Positions 55,515 through 64,000 of a stretch of 64,000 bases of DNA are shown one piece after another. Source of the DNA: Cercis canadensis (Eukaryota > Streptophyta > Magnoliopsida > Fabales > Fabaceae). Made by a program: the position numbers and the translations under genes. Position 1 is the first letter of the stretch; the number at the start of each line of letters is the position of its first letter. The stretch lies in contig QAOA01001066.1 in NCBI GenBank assembly GCA_003255065.1, positions 1,593,840-1,657,839 on the forward strand, read 5' to 3'. Below the pieces are notes generated by a model. That model saw only the letters and a list, made by a program, of their open reading frames with translations, was not told the DNA's origin and ran no database searches.

Positions 55515-57167
55515 ATGATGCAATACGTAGCAGAGGATTCTAAAGAGAAGAGAGCAAAAACGAACAATGAAAAGAACAAGGAAGAGAACCTCATCCACCA
55601 ATTGCCAGATGGTATCCCTGTAGCCATTTTATCGAAATTGCCAATAGATGAAGCAGCCAGGACCAGCATCCTCTCGTCTAAATGGAGATATTTGTGGACT
55701 TCATTTTCTGGGACCTTGGAATTTGATGGGTCACCTATTATGAAAGACATGATAAAGGATTTTCAAAAGGTTTCAGCAGGAGCTATAATCAGGGGTTTGC
55801 AAATGGCTATGGACATCATGTATAATGCGGAAAGGAAAAGGTATATAAGTTGGATAAATAAATTGTTGAATTCACTTAAAAGTCCAAATATTGAGGCATT
55901 CAAAATTTGGTTTGATGTGGGTACAAATGAGTATGATGTTGATAATTGGGTTCAATTTGCCATTCAAAAGAAGGTTCAAAAGCTTGAGCTGTTTTGTGGA
56001 TCTTCATATTATCTATATGCTCTGCCATTGCATTTGTTTAAACATGCAAGGTTTAATTCCTTGCGTGTCTTGCATGTGAGGTCCATAACTGTGACTGAAG
56101 AGATGCTGGAGTATTTACTCTCTTGCTGCCCAAATCTTGAAGTGATAAGTTTGAATTCCATAGTAGTTCCAGCAAGTATTAAGATTTCAGGAAAATCACT
56201 CCAGCTGAAACGTCTGGATTTGATATCTTGCTGGAACCTTCAAAGTATCGAAATTTCTGCTGCAAATCTCATGTCATTCACATACTATGGGCTTTATTTG
56301 GACATGGCGTTTAAGAGTGTGCCAAACCTTATGGAAGCATCATTTGGAGGATGCTACGCGGAGTTCTGTGGAGAACGCTTTCTCTCACAAATAAGAGTGC
56401 TTAAATTGAACATCACAGAAAACGCGTCTCAAGTGGTAGTTACTTTGTTTTTGTTTTTGTTTTTTTTTTTGTCTATTGCCTTGACCAGAGTTATTTGCAC
56501 TCACTTAGTTTTCAGATTTACGAGTTTCATCAACTTCCCGAGTTAACAAACCTCAAGCATTTAGAGTTGGCTGCCTATGTTGATGATGGAATCTCACTCA
56601 ATATTTGTGTTTTGCTATTCACTCTGCAAGCTCACACTCAAAGTCAATTTTCTTGCTTCTCTTCGCTATGCAATTTCATCTTGATTACTAATCCCGTGTC
56701 TAGTTTTCTTTTAGTTCTATGTTAAGGACATTCGTGCATTTTAGCTAGTCTTATTATTAGTTTGTTGTTCATAACTTGATATCATTAGGAAAAATGTCTG
56801 TGACAAAAGTAAGGATAGTAAGGAGTCTAATCCTTTTTTACATGTTGCAGATGCTAAATGCGGAACCCATTTTTAGAACAGAAGGTAAATTCACAATGGA
56901 AAATCAGTACAACCTTAACGAGTTGGAATTGGTTGGATTTTGTGGAGCAGCTTGTGAAGTTGAATTTCTTATGTACATAGTTGAGAATGCTGTTGAATTA
57001 AAGAAGATAACTATTGATCCAAGGCTAGAAAATGACCCAGAATGGGCAGAAGGTGCATCACATTTTCATTGATTCATCATGAAACTTGGGATCATGAAAG
57101 AAACCGAATGCGTGCTAGGGAACTACGGGACAAAATACCTCCTTGGGTTGAATTTGTTTGTCTTTGA
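55515..57167 (+). CDS. F-box/FBD/LRR-type protein (possibly decayed)
   Basis: Probable SCF substrate adaptor. Exon 1 is 55515-56435 (307 codons): F-box LPDGIPVAILSKLPIDEAAR, then leucine-rich repeats such as LEYLLSCCPNLEVISLNSI. A second exon starts at 56516 (IYEFHQLPELTNLKHLELAAY); its 3-prime end is unresolved. The last part (about 56851-57167) carries the FBD-like block NLNELELVGFCGAACEVEFL and MYIVENAVELKKITIDPR. The usual ending RELRDKIPPWVEFVCL is present at about 57120-57167 but one frame off, after an in-frame TGA at 57070-57072, so the gene is frameshifted there or uses an extra junction. Copy 1 of the same gene starts at 51009. Family clear; functional state uncertain. Confidence 0.75.
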
Positions 57168-58224
57168 CATAACTTCATTAGATGCACAAGTACTCATAAA
57201 TTTTTTGTGTAGAAGAGATTAGATTAATGGATTCTGTTCAGCCAAGGCACAGTGGTGAACCTTGAACCACAAGCTAGAATCCATTTTTTTTTAATCAGAT
57301 TCCAGTACTTGAATTGGAGAAATCAAGAATCATATAATGCGTGACGAAGGAGAGAAAATAGAGATATGCAAAGAGAACCAACAAATGGATAAACTTGTTC
57401 AATAATTAAAATGTGGTAAAAAAATAAGAAGTACAATAGAAATTTGAAGTTGATAAACTAAAGAGTTCAATTAGAAAGAAGTTTAAGGGTCTGTTTGAGA
57501 GTTTGAAATAAGAGAAAATGAGAGAAAGAAAAAGAAAAAGGGAGAGGTTTTTCTTTCCAGAAAAACCAAAAATAAAAACAAAAATTTATAATTTTATAAA
57601 TTTATCTTCTATTTATAAAGTAAATATATTTAATATAAAATTTAATAATGTTATTTAAATAGCATTTAAAAAATAATTTAAAGAAATAAATAGAAATATA
57701 ATAATAAACTATTATTCTTTTCTCTCCAAACCCTTTAAATTAAGAAAACACAAAAATGAAGACAAAAAAAAAAAAGTAAAGTCTGAAGTTATACTTTAGT
57801 TTCCTTTCCTTTTTTAATTTTGAACTTTTAAACAAAGGAACAAATGCGTTTACTCATTTCTTTCTAATTTTAACTCCCAAACAAACTCTAATTGTCTCTG
57901 CTAATTTGAATAGGTCATCAAACTAAAAAGTCTTTAGAGTGTATTTTTTAAAAAAGAAAAGGCAACGCTCATTATTTTTTAGAATTAAAGATGTGTTTAA
58001 ATAGATAAGTACTTCATTAAAAAAACAAAAAGTACTTTTGTAAAGCAAAAGCATAAGTTATAGAAATTTAATGCCCTTTAACCTACAGTAGTAGGGGCGG
58101 AGTGCATAAGAAATTGAGATACGCAACGACAATCTAAGAGAATTGAAATAGTAGAAGTTCAACAAAGAAAAATTTGTTTACGTAGCAACAAAACAGGCTC
58201 CTCAACTACAGATGAAAACAAAAC
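57168..58224. other. Spacer between F-box and argininosuccinate synthase genes
   Basis: AT-rich flanking sequence. Words such as AAACAAACTC near 57880 and TGTTTGAGAG near 57492 suggest an old A/T-tract MITE between about 57490 and 57890, but the ends are vague. No gene. Confidence 0.4.
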
Positions 58225-61200
58225 TCAGATTCCCTGCCCAAGCATTGCTCGGACCCTCGTTGGAAGACCATAAAGCCGAATAAACCCAGCAGCATCAGCT
58301 TGATCATATATCTGTCCACTCTCAAACGATGAAATATCTTGCCTATACAGGCTGTAAGGGCTCCTCCGACCTGTTACAGTAACAGAACCTTTGTACAACT
58401 TCAGAGTGATAGAGCCTGTTGTGGTCTCTGTGATCTTCTCCATGAAGGCATCCATGGACTCGCGAAGTGGGTCAAACCATCTGCCAGCATACACTAGTTC
58501 TGCATATTTAAGGGCTAAGGAATCTTTCACCTGGATTGTTTCTCGATCAAGTGTCAAAGACTCTAACTCACGTGCTGCACTGAAGAGGATCGTGCCGCCT
58601 GGAGTTTCATACACGCCACGACTCTTCATACCGACTAGCCGATTTTCAACCATGTCAATCCGGCCAATTCCATGTTTTCCACCAATCTCATTGAGCTCAG
58701 CAAGTAGAGATGATGGTGAAAGCTGCTTCCCATTGATTGAAACAGGAAGCCCAGCTTCTATCCCAATTTCAACATATCTGTAACAAATGAGTGCATGTGG
58801 TAAAAAATTTAAAGTCCAACAGAAACTGGAAGACTAACTAGAGTTTAATTGGAAACAAGAAGGACACATACTCTGCTTGATCTGGAGCATCCTCTGGGTC
58901 CGAAGACATTATATACATATCCTTCTTAGGCTCATTTGCTGGGTCTTCCAAAATATCACCCTTCAGCGTCAGATTGCATATGCAGGAGAAAGAGCAGCAT
59001 GTCATTTTCAATATGTAGCTTTTGGAGACACAATCCATTAAGAACAAAACTATATCAAACTAATTTAGACTTTGCCTCCTAGCAACTTCTAATAGTACAG
59101 CACAGAAATCAGGCTGTGAATTCAATTAGATAATTCACATGCTCTAGATTAGTAACCAGATTATTGGATTATTTAAATTATTTGAATACGTTTTTGTTCC
59201 ATCCCTTTGGAAAGAGATTAAGAAGAAAAAGTAAACCCAAGAGTCAGAGAGAGAGTCAAATGAGAGTAACATCCAATTCTGGAACGAAGATGCCTTTGGG
59301 AGCTCCTACAATATGGTGAGTTAAAGGCCACACATGCAGTCAGGTGACTCAGGTCATTAAAAAGAATAGGAATACAATCTTGATTTCAAGTGCCCAGATG
59401 AGACCACCTTAGCTGTCAACATTTGGTTTTCCTCTAAAGATAGAATTAATAGTCAAATACTTGATCCTAAACAAATTTCAGATATTAGCATATTTAAAAA
59501 AAAAGCTTACTGAAAAGTTTAAAAAATAATACAAACATTAAAGGTCAGCATATTAAACTATAATAAGAAAAACCAAAAAGCCGGGCTAAATCATTACATA
59601 CACTTAAATAGAGCTAGAAGGGGTTTTTGGGTGTTGGATAACCCGCAAAGCTTACCTCATGGCTAAGGTGCCAAAGGTTTCTGTCCCTGCTGTATATGGA
59701 TTTCTTTGTCACAGGAACAGGTACATTATGCTTCTTAGCATACTCAATAGCGTCTTCTCTGCCTGTGATATCCCACTCCCTCCATGGAGCCACAACGTGT
59801 AGCTTGGGATTCAGAGCAAAGAATGTGAGCTCAAACCGAACCTAAAAGATTATGCAAAAATGTGTCAGAAGAAAATAAATGACACGATGAATTTTTGTGA
59901 CCCTAATAGTAAGACATGCCTGATCATTTCCTTTCCCTGTACACCCATGAGAGACAGCATCAGCTCCAACTTCTTTGGCAACATCAACCATGGCCTATCA
60001 ATGTTATGTTTCAGTATATTATTATATAATAAGAAACGAATGGCATAACAATGATGGTCATGATAATTTTTTTTCCAAAAAAGAGAGCCAACAACAGAAA
60101 TGGCGCGGTCAAGAGAGATGTAATCATTGTAATGGAGGAAAGAGAAAAGGAAAAATAGGACCAGTGCAGGGATAAAATCTCAGAAATTAACAAAACCAAA
60201 AATATAGGCCAGTGCATATAAGAATTTTTCAAGGGAACAATAACTTTTTTTTTTTTTTCCTTTATCTATATGCATTGAGAACTTAGACACTGGCCAAGTA
60301 TATCAAACTTAAAAGTAGAAATGTACCTTTGCAATAACAGGGCGGGCCATTGATGTCCCAAGCAAATACTTTCTCTCATAAACTGCACCGGCACGCAAAC
60401 AAGGGAATATGTAATCTCTAACAAATTCCTCCTTCAAGTCCTTAACCACTAACTGAGATGCCCCACTGGCCTTGGCCTTTTCTTCTAAACCTTCCAACTC
60501 TTTTATGCCCTATGGAGTTTAGCATTGTTACCAAAAATACATCAAAATATAGTTGGGGTATAGCAAATTCCCCTGGTCAGAATATTACAATCTTAAAACA
60601 CTTTTTCAGCTAACACAACAATAATCTTTGATTATAGAATTCTACTATTGTAACATACTTGGCCAACATCAGCAGTGAAGCAGACAACATCACAACCATA
60701 ATTCTCTCTGCAAGGCAAAATTCATTAGGAAAAAGGAATTATATCAAGAATGCAATAACACTAAGGACAAGCAAGCACATAGATCTTACAATGAGTAGGC
60801 ATTTAAAACAGAAGAAGAAATAAAAAGCATGAAATTGACATTAGAAAAGGATAGGAAAAACACAATGTCTCTGATCCCCTGATGTTTCACATTTAGGATA
60901 TGTAGAAAGGGATAGGACAAACACAATGTTGCAAACATACAATGGAAGTTTAGGTATTAAAAAAGAACAACATTATACCTTAACCATGGGACAATGACTG
61001 ATGTGTCTAAGCCACCACTATAAGCTAGCACAACCTTCTCCAATTTTCCACGTAGCACACTACCCTTTTTGGATTCAGAAATTCCTTTCTCCGTATCACT
61101 CTGCAACACTGCTCTTATAACTGCATGTCNGGGGGGGGGGGGGGGGGGGGAAGCAAAAGAAAAGAAAGTAAGACCTGATTAAGCAAACTTTACAGGATAA

Positions 61201-61869
61201 ATTAGAATGGTACTCTTTTCTTTTACTTCCCTTCTGTCTTAATACAACAAGTTAGAAGAAAGAATTAGAAAAAGAAAAAGAAAATTGTATACACATTTTA
61301 AAAAATGCTGGTGTGCAGACAAACAAGGCCTCCAATGAACTTTTATGGTTTTCAACATAAACCATCCATATCCGGATAAGCCACATATAACTCCTTCAGA
61401 AACTCATTTGTCTAAGACTTTTATGACATGATTTTTTTTGTAAAAAATGCTGATTTTCAACAGACAAGTGAAACGAATGGGTCAATCCAATCCCTTCAAG
61501 CGAAGAGTTTTAAGCAATGGCAAATTCTCTATATGATTAAGGTTTTGAATCTTGATTAAGGCTTTGCCAAATTTTGAGAATGTCTTTACCCCACATGGAA
61601 ATGGCAATAAACAACTACTTACATAACTTTTTTGTTTACTTAATGACAATGCAACATCAATGCAGATCTTATACTTCACCAATAAGAATTAACTAGGGAC
61701 AAACTCTGTATAATCAGTTTATAAACCGAGTCAATGTAGGAAATGCCATCCATATATAGTTCTCAGAGGTGGGGAGGGGGAGTAATTTGAGACTAAATAA
61801 TCTCACCTTGAGGTTTACTGACACCAACATTTGTTCTTGGCCCAAACTATGTACAGAAGTCCAACAACC

Positions 61870-61918
<49 letters not shown>

Positions 61919-62421
61919 CAGTATAACAAGGCTCAAATGATAAAAATTAGTTGTAAATCTTGAGGAGTAAGCTTTCAAATAAAATCAATTAAATCACCTC
62001 TTTAAATGATGAGGGCTTCGCCTTCCAGAATTGGTGATGCATTAGCTGCTCTGTAAATAAAATTAATAGCGACCATTAGGAGGTTGACAAGATCAAACAC
62101 ATTAAGCCTAAAGAAGTTATTTCATTAAAAAAAAAAAAAAAACCTCAAATTCCTGTCTTTTATAAATCCCCATTACATTTAAGTCAGAGTTTTTCATATT
62201 CCACTTTATTTGATTGTTATCATTTAAGAGAGGATATTCTAGAATAAATGTTCAACGCTGAAACAAGCAGACCCCAGAATTTGCAACAGGAAGTATTTCG
62301 TGGGGATGAAATTGAAACATGTAAATGAAATTCGAAGGGAAACATAATATGCACCTGTTTTACATCCGTAAGGAGCCAGATTGGGGCATGAATATGGCGA
62401 AACTGCCTTCAACTGAGCCAT
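58225..62421 (-). CDS. ASS: Argininosuccinate synthase, chloroplastic
   Basis: Joins citrulline and aspartate with ATP to give argininosuccinate, the penultimate step of arginine synthesis, in plastids. Exons: 62355-62421, 61998-62050, 60979 to about 61130, 60659-60707, 60327-60509, 59920-59994, 59656-59841, 58872-58960, 58225-58777. The PP-loop [10 protein letters not shown] follows the presumed transit peptide. [26 protein letters not shown], and the last-exon blocks [18 protein letters not shown] and [11 protein letters not shown] are typical. The mature part looks complete. The 5-prime edge of exon 3 is hidden by an N (61130) and 20 G, so the transit peptide sequence between KPSSFKE and VIRAV is unknown. 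The exon 6 donor is GC (GATCAG|GCATGT), giving a GC-AG intron. Intron 2 holds an (AC)n(AT)n tract. Confidence 0.92.
61130..61150. other. N plus 20-G run (assembly artefact)
   Basis: An N followed by 20 consecutive G at the 5-prime border of exon 3 of argininosuccinate synthase. In such AT-rich DNA this is most likely dark-cycle or gap-filling noise. Confidence 0.7.
61870..61918. repeat. (AC)n(AT)n microsatellite
   Basis: About 16 AC units followed by about 8 AT units, inside intron 2 of argininosuccinate synthase. Likely length-polymorphic. Confidence 0.95.
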
Positions 62422-64000
62422 TATTTCAGCAGTCGGAGTATTAGCTGAAGCTGAAGACAGATAGGGTTTAAGGGTAAGGTTTAGTATAAATGGGGGTTGG
62501 CTAGGTGTATTCAGAGTGTAAAATGAGAATGACTAATGAGGATAGTGGATAGAGAGAGAGAGAGGACAGAGACTATGGTGTTGTCTTGTGTTTTGTCTTC
62601 GTTAATCACAAAGGAGATGGCAATACACTATGAGCTCAGCCGCCACTCGCACCGACTACTGAGACTGTCTAACGTTGGCGACTTTGATTCCAAGCGGGCA
62701 AGCAGTAGCCAGTGCCTACGCCAGTGGGTTCTGGCCTTCTAGGCCTCGTGGCTAATTTATTAGAATATTCACTTTTAAAATGTTTTTGTTTTTTGGTAAT
62801 TAAAGGGCAGAACCCAGAACAAACAGTACAAATAGGGATGGTAATAGGGCGGGATAGGCACTCCCCGTCCCCATGCCCCATCTCCGGCAGGGATTTTTTT
62901 AACAGTCTCATCCTTGCCCGAATGTCTATTTGTCCCATGCTTCGTCTCATTTACCCATACAGCCATGTTTTTCTAAATATACACAATTTACAAGTTTAAT
63001 CTATCGATCACGATTTTTAATTAAAATTCAAGTTTAATCGAACAAGATAATATAAATAATCCTCAAATAACATTATAAAGAATTCAAGATATTCTCAAGC
63101 AACAACAATAATATAAATAATATTCAAACAAAATTATAAAAATTGTTCTTAAACAATTATAAAAGCCTATAAGAAATAAGAATAAGCACAAAAGGCTTCA
63201 AGCAATTAGAATAAACACAATTCATGAAGTTCCAATGTTGGTTGAAGTTGAACCTAATATTAGATACTACCATCATAAACAAGCAAAAGGCAACAAGTGC
63301 ATAACTTCAAAATGCACATCCACCAAGCATATTATAACTAACAACAACAAAAAATTACAGGATAGAAAAACAAATTTATTTATCCTAACTAAACCAATAA
63401 CACCAGATAAAGAGGTAACATAAGCAATTTAATAAAAGTTGAAAAGNTAGTTTAAAAGTTGTAATATTTAGGTAAATACTTTTACAAAATGTAATATTTG
63501 TGTCAAAAGGCCAAAGGGTTGTGCACTTGCTGTACCAATAACACCAGGGCAGCAAGTGAAAATTTAATAAAGGGTTGTGCACTTGCTGTACCCAATGATG
63601 TACATATTCCCAGTTTTCCAACTTCAAATTAATAAAACCAAAATCTATGGATCCACTAGCACATATTCATTGCAGGAGGAGCTCAATAGTTAGTTAGTCA
63701 ATCTACTAACTGTAATATAATAGCGAGAGATTAATATTAGTGAAGAATGGAAAAATATATCAACAATTGACCTCAAACTCTTATGACGACTAGAATCAAT
63801 GATTTGTTATTCATAGTTTTTAATATCATATTTCCCATAATAGGCTTATTGTTTCTAGCAAAGAACCAGGAGTGTAAATGTTTACAATTTTAATAAAAGC
63901 AAAGGATTATTTCTAAAGCACTAGGGGTGTGGTTACAATGACACACATTATTTAAAATTCACTGTTTACGTGAATTATCTAGCGGTGTGGATTAGCCAAT
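62422..64000. other. Right-end spacer with repeats
   Basis: Promoter side of argininosuccinate synthase with a GA tract near 62551, then a diverged TAGGGATGGTAAT transposon-type end (62834) with a GC-rich stretch to about 62892. Farther right is AT-rich sequence with an N at 63447. No gene supported. Confidence 0.5.
63513..63596. repeat. Spaced 24-bp direct repeat
   Basis: AAAGGGTTGTGCACTTGCTG with its flank occurs at 63513-63536 and again from 63569, 56 bp apart. No coding content. Confidence 0.7.

Noticed and set aside
61131-61150. G-quadruplex or functional G-tract
   Set aside because: It adjoins an N in AT-rich DNA and is more likely a sequencing or gap-filling artefact.

Overview
This is a plant nuclear window, about 64 kb, from a rosid-type eudicot. 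The genes have many short GT-AG introns, the spacers are AT-rich, and every product matches a land-plant family. The proteins look Citrus-like (Sapindales) to me, but that is an impression from memory. Eight isolated N bases mark places where a draft assembly was joined, and several apparent oddities sit on them.

Layout, left to right. 0-5.4 kb: gene-poor, with a heptamer repeat, two G-box-like motifs and a broken RNase H-like (LINE-type) remnant. 5.9-8.2 kb (+): glyoxysomal malate synthase ending in SKL. 9.3-13.3 kb (-): M18 aspartyl aminopeptidase. 14.4-17.6 kb (-): family GH1 beta-glucosidase, with a decayed copy of the aminopeptidase first exon just upstream of it. 18.7-20.8 kb (+): O-fucosyltransferase-like membrane protein. 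22.2-24.4 kb (+): CDKG-type cyclin-dependent kinase. 24.4-28.8 kb: spacer with several non-autonomous DNA transposons. 28.8-32.2 kb (-): peroxisomal 4-coumarate:CoA ligase-like enzyme, also ending in SKL. 33.9-37.2 kb (-): adenylate kinase. 39.1-42.4 kb (-): NOP56. 43.1-43.9 kb: a 405-bp sequence present twice around an N. 46.1-49.5 kb (+): LRR receptor-like pseudokinase. 50.3-57.2 kb: a duplicated F-box/FBD-type locus flanking a PBF1 proteasome-subunit pseudogene and a Harbinger transposase scrap. 58.2-62.4 kb (-): argininosuccinate synthase. 62.4-64 kb: repeats.

The genes are unlinked housekeeping functions, not a pathway cluster. Two enzymes carry peroxisomal SKL tails. The set CDKG, 4CL-like, O-fucosyltransferase, adenylate kinase and LRR pseudokinase matches, from memory, five consecutive Arabidopsis loci (At5g63370 to At5g63410), so the middle of the window is probably an old conserved block with O-fucosyltransferase moved and NOP56 added.

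I found no new biological system. The best leads are the aminopeptidase exon copy in the beta-glucosidase promoter, the conserved block, the pseudokinase, the PBF1 pseudogene, and the assembly-join artefacts that imitate tandem duplications and a truncated gene.
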